64,000 nt of DNA, taken from Theileria orientalis strain Shintoku. Taxonomy: Eukaryota > Apicomplexa > Aconoidasida > Piroplasmida > Theileriidae. Within the stretch, counting starts at the first letter, position 1. Every line of letters begins with the position of its first letter. The notes under the pieces were generated by a model that saw only the letters and a program-made list of their open reading frames with translations, did no database searches and was not told the origin of the DNA. Positions 20,861 to 32,632 of this stretch are shown piece by piece. The stretch covers positions 124,001 through 188,000 of the forward strand of contig NC_025262.1 in the NCBI RefSeq assembly GCF_000740895.1, given 5' to 3'. The translations under genes and the position numbers were made by a program.

Positions 20861-22279
20861 ATGGTTCTTCACAAACTTGTAAATTCCACCAACGTTGTCT
20901 TTCATATGTTGGATTTGCAGCCATATGCAATGGTTTTGCCTATGGATAAGGTTACCAGTGAAAAGAACAAGAAAAAGATCCTATCTAAAATTTATAGGAA
21001 CAACCCAGATACGTATGCTTCATATAAATTATATTTAAGGGGCATGAATCAGAGGAACCTTTTTCAAAAAAGTGAAAATACTGAACAAAACAGTTCTCAT
21101 GACCCAAAAGGTGGCAATAGTTTGAACCCCAATCAATCGGAGGCTCAGCAAGTTGATAAATCTCAACACACTGAAGCTTCAGGAGTAGCTGTTTTGAGTA
21201 CCCAACAGAATCAGGATGAGCCCAAAGTATGGAATGACCAACAAAATGGCCATTTGAAATCCGAAACTAATTTAGACTTGGATAATGGATTGACCTCTCA
21301 AAACAAAGTGGTTGAGAGTAATGCTCCACAAAACCAAGTTAAGGATTCTCAAGTTTACAGTGGCGCCTTAAGCAGTGAGAATACGAGTTTGAAACGTGAA
21401 GACGATGCTTTAGGGCATCAAAAACAAAATGCAGACCAAAATGAGGACAAACAGAGTCTAGACAAACAAGGCGAACCTCAGGAGGACATGTTCTCTGGAG
21501 TTAGGAGGTTTCTCGACAGAGTGGACTCTGAAAACATAATAGGATGTATGATAATACTGGCTTCCAAAAGCTCAGACAAAAGCTCTATTTCCCCCGTGGC
21601 AGGCGGTATTGTTGAAGTTTTCGATGACTACGAAAGGTCGATTCAAACCGTCTGGATAAACAACAACATTGGGAACTACGTAAAATTCAGTAACTTAAAG
21701 GGTAAAAACTCAAAGAAGTTAATCAACACACTAAACGACCAAATTCTGTCAAAGGTGGTGCTCTCGACGCTGACTCTGAGGCTGTGCGCTCACGCGTACC
21801 AGATGACTCTTCCGAACTCCAAGAGGATTCAGCACAAATCGAGGCTGATATCAATTTACCATCAGATGGGCCAGACCTTTCCCAAGTTCGCGTACAGCTT
21901 CATAAGGGAGGAGATGCAATTTTCAAAGCACTATGAGATTACGGCGCTGTCGATAAAGCACAACGACAACCCTAAGATCCCGTGTAGGTGCCTTAAGCCC
22001 ACGCCGTCCGAGCTCACCGACACCATGGACCCTGGCACCATTCTTGAAAATAGCCCCCTGTTTTTCGGAATTACTGAGAGCAGGTTCAGCGGGATGTATA
22101 ACAGCACCTATGAGCCGATTTTAATAGGATTCATGAACCTGCTGAGCGGAAAGCTCAACGATATCTCTAAAATCGTGCGGTTCGAAGAGAGCGTAAGTTA
22201 CTACGACGAGGACGACGACTTTAAGGCCAAACGGCAGAAGCTGAACTATAGAAGCAGGAGATTGCAAAACAGACTGTAA
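20861..22279 (+). CDS. Unknown protein with Gln/Asn-rich middle and ordered C-terminal half, 472 aa
   Basis: I do not recognise this protein. It is a single exon with start MVLHKLVNSTNVVF. Residues 1-70 look folded (FHMLDLQPYAMVLPMD, then a basic helix). Residues 70-205 are hydrophilic and rich in Gln, Asn, Ser and Asp, typical of disorder. Residues 205-440 look like a folded domain with alternating strands and helices (ENIIGCMIILAS, GGIVEVFDDYE, LSTLTLRLCAHAYQM, YEPILIGFMNLLSGKL). The tail is acidic then basic (YYDEDDDFKAKRQK, a possible nuclear signal). Codon GC rises along the C-terminal half. There is no signal peptide or membrane span. A chromatin or transcription-complex role would fit the architecture, but no family motif supports it. 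Confidence 0.75.
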   Translation: MVLHKLVNSTNVVFHMLDLQPYAMVLPMDKVTSEKNKKKILSKIYRNNPDTYASYKLYLRGMNQRNLFQKSENTEQNSSHDPKGGNSLNPNQSEAQQVDKSQHTEASGVAVLSTQQNQDEPKVWNDQQNGHLKSETNLDLDNGLTSQNKVVESNAPQNQVKDSQVYSGALSSENTSLKREDDALGHQKQNADQNEDKQSLDKQGEPQEDMFSGVRRFLDRVDSENIIGCMIILASKSSDKSSISPVAGGIVEVFDDYERSIQTVWINNNIGNYVKFSNLKGKNSKKLINTLNDQILSKVVLSTLTLRLCAHAYQMTLPNSKRIQHKSRLISIYHQMGQTFPKFAYSFIREEMQFSKHYEITALSIKHNDNPKIPCRCLKPTPSELTDTMDPGTILENSPLFFGITESRFSGMYNSTYEPILIGFMNLLSGKLNDISKIVRFEESVSYYDEDDDFKAKRQKLNYRSRRLQNRL

Positions 22280-22531
22280 AATAATATGATAGCTTTAGTG
22301 TGTTTACTTGTGGTTGTGTGGATTTAACACGCCTATTACTTAATCAGATTCAATTAAATATAAATGTTTAGTACTTATTTATGTATTATACTTATATATA
22401 AATGTAGTTGTCGGCTAAATTTTTTGTTTTGTGTACATTATACGTTGAGTGTGTTTGTGAGTGTTTTCATATAATCTACCTCGGATTAACTTATAATAAA
22501 ATTCAAAATGGCTAACTGATTGTATTTACAA

Positions 22532-25123
22532 ATGATTAAGATAAATATCAATTATCAGTTCTATCGCAATTGTAGGATTCTTTTGGGTCGGAGCCTTGTT
22601 TGGCCTTCCTTGAATAACTCTGTATCATATCTCAATAAATTTCAAAAATGTGGTTATTCAAGTGCAAATTTGTCACACAGTGCCAATAATCAGCCTTACA
22701 ATATCGCTAACATCAGAAACATAGGCATCAGCGCCCACATTGATTCCGGCAAGACCACGCTTACCGAAAGGATTTTATACTACTCGGGAAAAATTGATCA
22801 AATTCACGAAGTTAGGGGAAATGATGGTGTTGGCGCCAAAATGGACTCCATGGACCTTGAAAGGGAGAAAGGAATAACGATTCAGTCTGCAGTAACGAAT
22901 ATAAGCTGGACTCCCATATCATCGCTCAACGAGCCCAGTAAAAATAAAGAGAATAAATCGAATAAATACTCCATTAACATTATTGATACGCCAGGACATG
23001 TGGACTTCACGATTGAAGTGGAGCGCTCCTTGAGGGTATTGGATTCAGCTATTTTGTTGGTGTGCGCAGTGTCAGGAGTCCAGTCGCAGACAATCACGGT
23101 GTTCCGCCAAATGGAGAGATATAGGATCCCCAGGATCATTTTTATCAATAAGCTCGACAGAGAGGGCGCCAGCGTTGAGAGGTGTGTGGACATGTTGACG
23201 AAAAAGCTCGGTGTTAAGTTGCTCCAGTTGCAGGTGCCAATAGGCATAGGCCCAAAGTTGGAAGGCGTGGTCGACATAATTGAGAAGAAGGGCTACTACT
23301 TCAGAGGTTCCTACGGAGACAACGTGGTATCAGAGAGCATCCCTGAAAATTTGAGGGAGGAAGTGGGAAGGTTGCACTTCGATCTTTTGGAGAAGCTGGC
23401 AGATAACGATGATGACTTTGCCCAAAAATACCTAGATAACGACTACACCACCGACTGCATAAGATCGAGCATAAGGAAGTTGACGCTTAGTCACACCATG
23501 TATCCCCTGCTGATGGGAAGCGCAAAGGGGAACAAGGCAGTTCAACCGCTTATGGACGCTATTTGTCACTACCTCCCGGCCCCAAGTGACATGGATGTGT
23601 ACGTGTATCCGGTTAATTCCATCAGTGATTTGAAGGCGGTATCTGAGGATGATAAGATAGTAGTAGACAGCGACAAGAACTTAATTGGATACATATTTAA
23701 GATACTGGATACATACCTGGGCCAGCTGTCATACATTAGAGTGTACAAGGGCACCCTGAGAAAGGGAGTGGGCATGCACATAGTTGAGGAAAACAGGAAA
23801 GCCAACTTCAAGAAGATATACAGGGTCCACGCAAACGAAGTTCTGGAAATTCCTGAGGCGAAGCAGGGCGAAATAGTGGCAATCAGCGGCTTGAAGTGCC
23901 AGTCTGGAGTGACGGTAACGGATGGAAAGGTACAAGTAACAATGCAATCGATGTATATACCGGACCCAGTTGTGTCAATAGCCCTTAAGGTATTTATAGG
24001 TGTTAAGTAGTTTATTAACTTAGTAGTTTTGTAATTTATTATACTTATGGATTAACTTTTAGAGCGTTAACCACAATGATTTGTCGCGACTCTCGAAAGC
24101 GCTCAGTCGGTTCCAAAAGGAAGATCCCACTTTTAAAATAACAATAGATGAAGAGTCGAAAGAAACGATATTGTCAGGTGTGTGCACAGCTGTTAACAAA
24201 TTTAATTTAGGAATGGGAGAGCTGCATCTGAACATTTATCTGGAGCGCATGAAAAGAGAGTATGACCTGAATGTCCAGGTCGGCAATCCGGTTGTCAACT
24301 ACAGGGAGGCGGTTACCACGAGAACTGAGTTCAGTTACACGCATAAGAGGCAGTCAGGTGGAGCCGGCCAGTACGCAAAGATCATTGGATACTTTGAGCC
24401 AGTTGAGCAGGACCCGAACGACTTTTTAACTACGCAATTCGTGAATAAATTTGTACGTTTAGCGGATAGTTCAGTCAATTACACAGTTATTTGGCTGGTG
24501 ACTGACGTTGATTTAGGTTGGAAACGAAATCACCCCAAACTACATAACTTCTATTGAAAATGGATTTAAGGAGTGTTCTAAGAAGGGACTGCTTTGCGGA
24601 AGGCCACTAGTAAACACCAGGTTCATACTCACGGACGGCGCATCGCACGAAGTGGATTCTTCTGATCTTGCCTTCAAACTGGCCGCCTTTGGAGCGTTTC
24701 AGAACTTTTACGGCAACGCAGAACCAGTAATTCTGGAGCCGATAATGGGAGTCGAGGTGACGGTTCCGAACGAATTCCAGTCTCAAACGCTCACGACTCT
24801 GACCAAGAGGAAGGGAATCGTCACAAACACCAACGTGCTGGGAGAAAGTGTCGTCATCAATGTTGACGTGCCTCTCAGGTGTATGTTTGGATACATAACA
24901 GATTTGAGATCTGCCACAAAGGTAATTTTGCTTATTTAGGTGTAACAGGTCTTTGATATACCATATGTTTTAATTATGATGTGTAAAATCATGCGTTAAT
25001 GCTGAAACGCTTGTTTAGGGGCAGGGCGAGTTCACAATGGAGTTTAAATTCTACCAGCAGATGTCAAAAGCCGACCAGGATGAAGAAATGAAGAATTATC
25101 AAAAATCTTTGGAGAAAAAATAA
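22532..25123 (+). CDS. GFM1: Mitochondrial translation elongation factor G
   Basis: EF-G is a GTPase that drives ribosome translocation; here it is the mitochondrial form. Exons are 22532-23989, 24063-24452, 24517-24921 and 25019-25123, giving 785 aa. The G domain starts near residue 60: AHIDSGKTT (G1), EREKGITI (switch I), DTPGHVD (G3) and NKLD (G4). Domains II to V follow, with [18 protein letters not shown] and, near the end, [13 protein letters not shown]. The N-terminal 55 residues are basic and hydroxylated ([16 protein letters not shown]), fitting a mitochondrial presequence. An apicoplast EF-G is a formal alternative, but the presequence has no signal peptide. An upstream in-frame TTG was not used as start. 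The spacer to the next gene is only 163 bases. Confidence 0.93.
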
Positions 25124-25286
25124 TCTAAATGTGTACGTGTCTTCGTAATTAATTCGTGATGTTGTTAGGCCTCACATTAGATTCTTACAACCATTAGGTG
25201 CTGTAAATACCTACACATTTCAGTTTTTTTGTATGTAATGTAGATTATATCGCCTTTTTATGGTGTAGTCATACAAATATCATGGA

Positions 25287-28200
25287 ATGGATGATTATCT
25301 TGCTGCTTTCAGTTCCATCGTGTCTGATAGAGTCAGATACTATGAACTTGTTAAGATTACCATCCACACATCCTCCAGAAAATCGTACATTTTAATCGCA
25401 GACAGAAGTTTGTTTTAATTACCCATTTTTTAAAAGTTTCACTACCTAACTTGCTTTTTAGGCATATTCTTTGTCACTTTTGATCTTGGAGGTGTAATAA
25501 AGAACAGTAAAATCGAATATGATAACATAAAGGACATTGTTCTCGGCGAATTTGGTAATAAAATAACATTAAAACTGAATAAAAGTCCAACTCCTCTGAA
25601 GGTATAAATTACACATCAACATCGAACACTAATTGTGATGTAATTTGGTCAATAATGTTTAGAATGACAACGATTTGGGTGTCTATGAGATATTAATAGA
25701 GACTCCGGATTATACAACTTTGTACGATAAAATTAAAATCGCAATAGATACGGATTATATGATCAAACACTTCAACGTAAGTCATCTAAGTATTAACATG
25801 ATTGGTTGTAGGAGCCTAAAAATAAAAGTAAAGTTTCTATAAAGTCGAAGGAGACTATACTTCCGTTTTATAGGTATGTTGAAATAAGTATATTTCGATT
25901 TCTAGATACAAAAAGGTGACATTCGGGGGATATTATTTCTTTCTTAAGAAATCTTTTAAAGGTATTAAATTAGGAAACCGTTAAATTTTGACGATTACTA
26001 ACAATTTCTTAGATACTAGTTTCAATACTATGTATTCTCGAAGGTACGAGGACGACCGAGGTGTATCTTTGACCGTCAACATCAAAGATCCGTTTCCCAT
26101 TTATTACATGGAACACGTGAGTTTCAGTGCGATATTTTGCCTAATACTATGCAACCGTATAAATTAATTACAGGATGATCCCTTTGACTTGTATAACTAC
26201 ACCAGGAGGGTTATTGAGGAGGTCAAGATAGTACAACAGCCCATTCCGACCAGTGACTCTAATGAAGCCAGCACTAATGGAATTGATGATCGGAAATTTT
26301 ATGAGATACTGCGGGATGAGATATACTATAAGAAGATGAATTTGAACGAAGACGTTGCCAAATGGTCCTGTTACCATGTTTTGTTAAGAACTCAGGATAA
26401 GTTCATATGCTATTTCATTTTAAGGCGGCTATGTGAGTGGATAGTTGTAGTTTAATTAGTTACACTGAAGTGTGCGTGTTAATTGTTTCATAGTCATACC
26501 TCCCCTTTTGGATACTTGTCAAGATATACTAGTGCGATTCGACCTGGTGATAACTCCAAGTAACTTTTAACCGCTAGTTATCTGTCTTAATTAACACGAT
26601 TTATTGTTATAGCACAAATATAAATTATCAGATTCCATGGTTAATATTTGTAATTACTGGAACGAATTTTGTTTAATTGTTAATTCATTTACCTCGAACA
26701 CGAGCCACTTTACATGGTTAGTTTTTTACATAATCACTCTGTAATACTGTAATATAATGACGCCAATAGGAATAAGGAGTTAATTGAGTTGAGAGTGAAC
26801 AATTTGCGATTTAAAAATGAGATGTACAAGAACTTGAAGACACATTTTAACATAGTGGTATGTTTATGGCCGTGATAGAAATTAACCCTTAATTCAGCCG
26901 AGCTACTTCAATTTAGTCAAGGGCTTTGTGGTTTCAATCTTAAAACTGTTACCAATGCAGGCAATAGATCAATGTTAGTTTTTATCCGGCCTATAAACTT
27001 ACGACAAACGCAGACATCATTTATAAACTAAATGACAACATTGATGTGTATACTGACGAGCCACTGGAATACGTGTATCAGATCGTACATTACCTTTATG
27101 GTATTGTTTTACTATTTAAGCTACTTAAACGGACAATTAACTAATATGCAGGGAGCGACTACAGCAACCAAGCTATAATTAACAAGTTTAAAATGCGGCT
27201 GGCTGACTTCATTGCCTTTACGATGGATGAACTGGTCATTGGTATGTGTTACTTAACTCTATTTCAGCTAAAAAATCAATAGGGAATCAGCTTTTGTTAC
27301 ACATCATTGTTGAGAACTTGAGTATAGTGGAGACTGGCGCGCGAAGGGTACGTTTTTTAGCTACAAATCAGCCCAATCGGCCCTGATTAAAGATTAAATA
27401 TAGAAGATAGAGAGTGCTCTGATATTTTTGATGCACTTCCGGAGCTTGAATTTCAACGAGAAGTACACCGATGGCTTGTTCAATGACGTCTTCGATCGAT
27501 ATTATCGCCCCCGTGACGAACCTCAGCACCCCAATGAAGATATCACTCAGTTCGCCAGGGATGCACCGCGTAAGAGAAAAGACATCGACTGGAACAGCAT
27601 TACCTTCAACTACTATGCGACATCGGTATTGTTCGTCACCTCACAATTCCTTTTCAGAGATTGCTCGAGGAGGGTTTTATCAATGTGCTCTTTCATTCTG
27701 AAAAAATCGAGTACGTTTCCACTAATTTCACTTACACATCTGTTCCAGGGACAATGGGTACATACTTTTCATTTGCACACTCATTGAAAAGTACAACGAC
27801 TACAACTTGCACAAAAGGATCATAAGAAACATGCTTAAACTGCCCATTCCTCTGGAAGACGTTTATTTGCCCATAATTCCCTCGCTGATACACATTCTCA
27901 GGAACACGGTAATGCGTCTTGTCTTAGTTCCTCTGTCGATCTTACTTTAAACTTCTAATACATTGTTTAGAGCAACGAAAAGCTGATTATGCTGATTTTG
28001 TCTCTGTTTATCAATTTCAGCTACCACAACGATAAGGCTAAGGTTTGACCTCTACTTACTCTACACAGTTATCTTCAACCAATTACCATGTTCAATCAAT
28101 TACCATCATCAATTAATTACCATGTTCAACCAATTACAACAATGTGTAGGAATTAATGGTTAACAACAATATCGCAATCGTGTTAAACAACTTCGTCTTG

Positions 28201-29027
28201 CTAGAGGTACTCAGGGACTTAATTTATTTTTCGCAGAACGAGTGTTTGTTGCTGACTCTGAAGCTAATATTGAACCTGACCAAGGTCAAGATGCACCAAA
28301 TCGTTTTCATTCAAACTGGGCTGCTCTTCAACTTGATCGTGGCTCTTCAGGTTCGTTTCCCATTTTTCTCTCACCTAACCACGCCTTAGAAATATTGCAA
28401 TGGCAACCGGGATCACATTGAGCTGATATCTTACATTGCTGCCATCATAGGCCACCTCTATAACACCAATGTTAACCTTCAACTGAACAAGTTTGTTGTC
28501 AACTAGTGCTTAACAAATTCCTTCAGGTGGGAATACATCGTTGATGTTATGCTCTACGTCTATGCTAACTACAAGGGGACTGTCGAACAATTTAACAATG
28601 TAACTCCGTCGCTCCTTTATCACATTTTCCTCTTTTAAATAACCATTAATTTACTCAACGTAGATTCTCTTCTGCATCAGCAAGGTCATCAACAACAGGA
28701 ACATGTCTCTTAAAGTTGGAAGGCATCTGATCCGGATTCTACTTCTGGTAACTCCTCGTTAAACTATCTACTGATTCAAATCTCTCTAATTCTCTCTTAT
28801 CATTAACTACTTAGAATCTGAGCTTTGTTCGGGATAACAACTATATTGTCAATATTTTTGAGCTATTGATCAAGCTTGCTAACTATGTGCCTAACTGTCT
28901 CATCATGATCGAGAACAACGTCACTAAGATTTTAGAGGAGTTGGACGTCAAGGTCGACATTATTGTTCAGTTTTCCATTAAGCTTTCCAGCAAGATTCGT
29001 CGGAAGACTATTCACTGTAGCATATAA
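25287..29027 (+). CDS. Unknown 22-exon protein with PH-like N-terminus and helical-repeat C-terminus, about 855 aa
   Basis: Not recognised with confidence. Exons: 25287-25407, 25462-25601, 25663-25776, 25812-25873, 25906-25961, 26013-26116, 26174-26432, 26494-26546, 26613-26716, 26770-26857, 26968-27100, 27152-27241, 27283-27347, 27404-27625, 27658-27710, 27749-27908, 27971-28042, 28150-28350, 28390-28490, 28527-28599, 28664-28747, 28815-29027. All joins keep phase. Residues 1-105 read like a PH-type beta domain (KSYILIADRSIFFVTFDL, KIEYDNIKDIVLGEFG). The C-terminal 350 residues are Leu-rich amphipathic helices of armadillo/HEAT style (LLTLKLILNLTKVK, HLIRILLLNLSF). RME-8/DNAJC13-type proteins have a similar PH-plus-repeat plan, but no J domain is present. 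The acceptor of exon 13 is ambiguous (27268 also keeps frame). Introns range from 32 to 120 bases. Confidence 0.7.
28075..28140. repeat. CAATTACCATGTTCAA-type short tandem repeat in intron
   Basis: Four degenerate copies of an approximately 16-18 base unit containing CAATTAC fill most of the 107-base intron between exons 17 and 18 of the 22-exon gene. Confidence 0.6.
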
Positions 29028-29068
29028 TTTTTTACTTAACTCGTAGTACACGCATTTACTACATTAGT

Positions 29069-29422
29069 TCAGTCCTTAATCCATCTCACTTTCCTCGCGA
29101 AGTCCTCCAGCTATAATGTTTATTCAGGCTAATTACGTTTATGTCAACTTACGTCTTTGACGTTGCACGTGTATTTGAAAATATTCCAGAGTGTGAACAC
29201 GTACACCAGTATCACTACCAGCGGTTGTACGAACAGTGTCGTGATCTCTCTCCTTGAGTAGTAGTTCCACACGTTCGGCCTAGGGTTTCCTTTTTCATCG
29301 AAGCTCAGATTCCTTTGAACTCTGTTGTGCCTATAATCACTCGCCAGACACTTCCAATCTCTTCTAATTATGTATACTAAGTTATTTCTAACGATTTTAT
29401 TTGTAAATCTTGAAAAAAACAT
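29069..29422 (-). CDS. Small single-span protein, mitochondrial type, 103 aa
   Basis: Unrecognised. Exons (minus) are 29422-29153 and 29110-29069 with a 42-base intron. The N-terminus (MFFSRFTNKIVRNNLVYIIRR) is basic and amphipathic, like a mitochondrial presequence. A single hydrophobic span follows near residues 68-86 (LFVQPLVVILVYVFTLW), then a short charged tail ending RKVRWIKD. Size and plan fit an accessory subunit of an inner-membrane respiratory complex or ATP synthase, many of which are lineage-specific in apicomplexans, but the family cannot be named. It is convergent with the 22-exon gene (41 bases between stops) and divergent from the next gene over 134 bases. Confidence 0.65.
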
Positions 29423-29556
29423 TAATGTACACGAAATAAATCTGTTATACTACCTTTGATGTTGTACCACACAATACCATTTTTTATCTTTAATTGCCTA
29501 CACATTTTATTACTTTTATTTTAAAACATGAATTAATTTTTAACAGTTTGTTTTTA

Positions 29557-30209
29557 ATGGTTTTAGGGTCTAATTGGTTCCTTTTTTTCCAAATTAGACG
29601 CAAGGTTACTGTCAACTCTTTTAAGCAGTGGAAGGATCTCTTAGTGTTTAAAAGGTATCATTATTTTACTATTAATGATCCCATTGGTCTCTTTCAATCT
29701 CTTACGCTTGTATTTTATTCTGGTTAACACTTAAACCTGGCTTATTCTTTAGGCATGATGGCAAACACGTTTGGAACCTACCCAAATTCACTCCTCACGA
29801 GTTCGGCTTTAGGCGCATCGCTCGGAAACCTCCTTTTTTCAAGTTCAGGAGGTTCACTTTCCCCAAAATAGACCGCAATCCTGACTTTGGCAGGGACGTT
29901 TTGTATAATAGGGATGTGTACGTTAAGTACGACTGGGAAAAGAAGTCCCGCGAGTTCTACAGACTTAAGGACTACGTCGATCAGTACTATAAAGGTTCGG
30001 TGCACTACCCATATCTACCACGTACTACAGTTTACTCGTTTTCATATCCATATCTGCGTATTCTTTTGACATGACACATATTAGGTGTAAGGGTCGTTGG
30101 CATTCCCTGCTGCGATAACGTTCTTCAGGTTGTCGACGAGAACGACGGCGTTGTGATGGATTTGAAAACGCCCAGTGACTTAAACAGGCTCTTCAAACGC
30201 CAGTTTTAA
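29557..30209 (+). CDS. Small basic protein, 154 aa, possibly organellar ribosomal
   Basis: Unrecognised. Exons are 29557-29654, 29753-29994 and 30085-30209. It is rich in Lys, Arg, Phe and Tyr, with blocks such as FKRHDGKHVWNLPKFTPHE and RKPPFFKFRRFTFP. There is no membrane span. High basicity, small size and aromatic residues resemble mitochondrial ribosomal proteins of apicomplexans, but no specific subunit is identifiable. The start is the ATG just after a T-rich tract; an earlier exon cannot be excluded because TTTTAG follows this ATG. Its stop codon overlaps the stop of the gene on the other strand (see findings). Confidence 0.6.
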
Positions 30210-32254
30210 ACTCGTATTGGTTCATTTACTTGGCTTATCGACTCCCTCGTGGTTTCTTGGCTTTCACCCCGTTGGGTTCGCTCACTTTTGCCTCCGTGGT
30301 GCCTAACTATGTATTCTTGCAGTTGTGTTGGCATTTCCATTTGCAAGTTCCCATAGTGGTTTACTATTTGCGTCAGGTCTCGTGTGCTCGTCTGACCCAA
30401 TTGTATGTATTTATCCACTAGGGCGTCACAGTACTCTCTCATGTTCATGTTGCATCTGCTGAATGAATTGAACAGCAACTTAATGTCAAGTCCCCGTATG
30501 TGCTCAATATTCTCTTGATGTGCAAAAAAGTCCTCGATGAAGTACCAATAGTATCTCCTTATTTCTTCTTCAATCTTCGTCTCTGGGATCTGCTCTGGTG
30601 TCACCCTCATGTCTGTGGTATTATTCGACATTGTTAACTCCCTATCCGATATACTTATATAATTTTGCCTTGACACGCATTCGTACAGTATCGACAGTGT
30701 GTTGATTGTGTTTACCTTCTCCGGCGTTTTATATTTTTTGCCATGTGCCTTCAACTTTACCAGGAGCCTTCTCAGTAGACTCTCGTCCAGCACTCTGCAC
30801 CTAGACATTGAATTCGCTATCAGCAGGACGTCCAAGTGGTTCAGATCGTCCACTATCTTCGTTATTGGATTCGACAGCTTTCTAAACAGTGCATACACTT
30901 TCAATTCCTCATGTTTAGAGCCAATGATCGTTTTCACATCACCAGTGCCAACATCGGCTGTGTCATCATCAGAAACTCCAATATCACCGGCCTCCACAGC
31001 AGCAACGCCATTATCGGGAGCACTGGCATCGTCACTTCCTGGTTCCATGTCAACGCCAATTACTCCTTCCTCCCTTACTCTGGGATCTTCTATGTTTCCC
31101 CTTGTGCTCACTCTCATGTGGAGTTTGGACACTCCGTTGAGTATGTTTGCGTAATTCTGTCCTATAAATGCCCCAAAGTCTTCCCATTTCAGCAGTGCTT
31201 CTATCAGCTTGTTGAAGAACGATATTAACACTTGTGGTTCAAATTCCTTCACGAACTTGCTGTATGAATTGATAACGTTTCCGATGCACTGTGGCGTCAT
31301 CGCTTCAACGTTGTTCTCCAACTGCGGCATTGATGCCATAAACAACTCCCTTTTAAAAATACTCAACTTGCTGAATGCGTTTAACACGTTTGAGATGCAC
31401 CTTGCTGAGAACATGCCCGCATCCCTCACTACTCTTTCCGATACTGCTGTGAACAGCTCCTCCTCTCTATTTTTCAGCTTTGCGTACCCGTTTGATATTT
31501 GTGCCACGCACTGTGGCGTGAAGTGCCCTCTTCTCAGTCTGTGCGTTATTATTGGCGCCAGCACGCTGAGCGTCTTGCTGTCGTCTCTTCCGTAGTTCGC
31601 CAGTGCGTTTGCCAGGATTGCAAGCGTCTGGTCGCTCAGGTGGTCGTACTTGTCCGATATCGACTTCAGCAGCTTCTTCGTTATCTTGTCCAGCTCCAGA
31701 TTCTCCGAATTGAGCAGGAACACTCTCAGTAGCATTGAAAAGTCCTGTTCGTTGCATTCTTCTATTGTTTTAACTATCTTTTCGTAGTCGTTGTCTCTAT
31801 GCTCTCCCAGCTTAAACAACTTATTTATTATTTTCGTCAGTGGACTTATTTGATTCAGCTTCCCTAGTGAGTGGATTACGTTACTTATGTCTCTCGTGTG
31901 CAGGTCCCGTATTTGCTTTGTTATTATCTTAGTGCTTTCTTCTATTAACTTTGCCGACAGGTGGTCCACTTTTGCGAACGCGTTTAATATTATACACACT
32001 TGCCTTACTTCATAGTTCGACAATACCGTGTTATTATTTATGTTTTTGGTACATTTCTCCGTTAACACTTCTGCTGTTCTACTCCAATACACCTTTGGGT
32101 GGTTTATTTCCTTTTTTGATAAGATATTCAGGCAATTTGACACTGTATTTCCATCTAAACTTGGCAATGCTCTCAATACTTTATTAAATACCTCTTCTAC
32201 TTCCTTCGGGCTGCTACATTGTGATACAGTATTAAGTAGAAATGGCAACTTCAT
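30206..32254 (-). CDS. Helical-repeat protein of the apicomplexan RAP/HPR (heptatricopeptide-like) type, 682 aa
   Basis: The sequence is dominated by repeated helical hairpins of about 35-40 residues with the recurring core NVLNAFSKL, NALANYGR, ISNGYAKL, NVINSYSKF, NILNGVSKLH and LFNSFSRCN, each preceded by a phrase like TPQC(V/I)(A/G). This is the pattern of organellar RNA-binding repeat proteins (HPR/OPR-like, often with a C-terminal RAP domain) in apicomplexans, which act in mitochondrial rRNA and mRNA handling. The RAP domain itself is not visible at the C-terminus. An acidic, Asp/Gly-rich insertion lies near residues 395-450. It is a single exon; the first in-frame ATG (MKLPFLLNT) is used, and the N-terminus could act as a targeting signal. 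Function is inferred from repeat type only. Confidence 0.75.
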   Translation of the reverse strand: MKLPFLLNTVSQCSSPKEVEEVFNKVLRALPSLDGNTVSNCLNILSKKEINHPKVYWSRTAEVLTEKCTKNINNNTVLSNYEVRQVCIILNAFAKVDHLSAKLIEESTKIITKQIRDLHTRDISNVIHSLGKLNQISPLTKIINKLFKLGEHRDNDYEKIVKTIEECNEQDFSMLLRVFLLNSENLELDKITKKLLKSISDKYDHLSDQTLAILANALANYGRDDSKTLSVLAPIITHRLRRGHFTPQCVAQISNGYAKLKNREEELFTAVSERVVRDAGMFSARCISNVLNAFSKLSIFKRELFMASMPQLENNVEAMTPQCIGNVINSYSKFVKEFEPQVLISFFNKLIEALLKWEDFGAFIGQNYANILNGVSKLHMRVSTRGNIEDPRVREEGVIGVDMEPGSDDASAPDNGVAAVEAGDIGVSDDDTADVGTGDVKTIIGSKHEELKVYALFRKLSNPITKIVDDLNHLDVLLIANSMSRCRVLDESLLRRLLVKLKAHGKKYKTPEKVNTINTLSILYECVSRQNYISISDRELTMSNNTTDMRVTPEQIPETKIEEEIRRYYWYFIEDFFAHQENIEHIRGLDIKLLFNSFSRCNMNMREYCDALVDKYIQLGQTSTRDLTQIVNHYGNLQMEMPTQLQEYIVRHHGGKSERTQRGESQETTRESISQVNEPIRV

Positions 32255-32632
32255 TTTAATTTTTGGCAAATTGGCTATTAAAATACAATTATACTACATT
32301 TAACTTCCATGGATTATGTACACAAATATTACTGAATAATATATTACAATTCACTTAATTTAACTGTATAATAACTTATTAAATATGCGATTGAAACAGA
32401 AGAATGTTATAAACATGTACTAAAAATTAAATCTTATACACACTACACAGCGTGGACACATATATACGAATTTTACATGAATTGACTAGAAACTGTGATA
32501 AAATCTTCATAAGAAGCTTAAACTATGAGACTAGACTCAATTTTATCCATGTATTAATAATGTTGATGCAATAATGATCTTTAAGCCGGTAGACATTTTA
32601 ACTCAATCCTTCCACTACTGCATTTTATATAA
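32255..32632. other. Divergent promoter spacer, nothing else seen
   Basis: A+T-rich spacer between the helical-repeat gene (minus) and PLP-A (plus). No other feature was recognised. Confidence 0.55.

Noticed and set aside
25287..29027. Assignment of the 22-exon gene to RME-8/DNAJC13
   Set aside because: Only the general plan is similar; no J domain (HPD) or diagnostic block was found and the length is much shorter.
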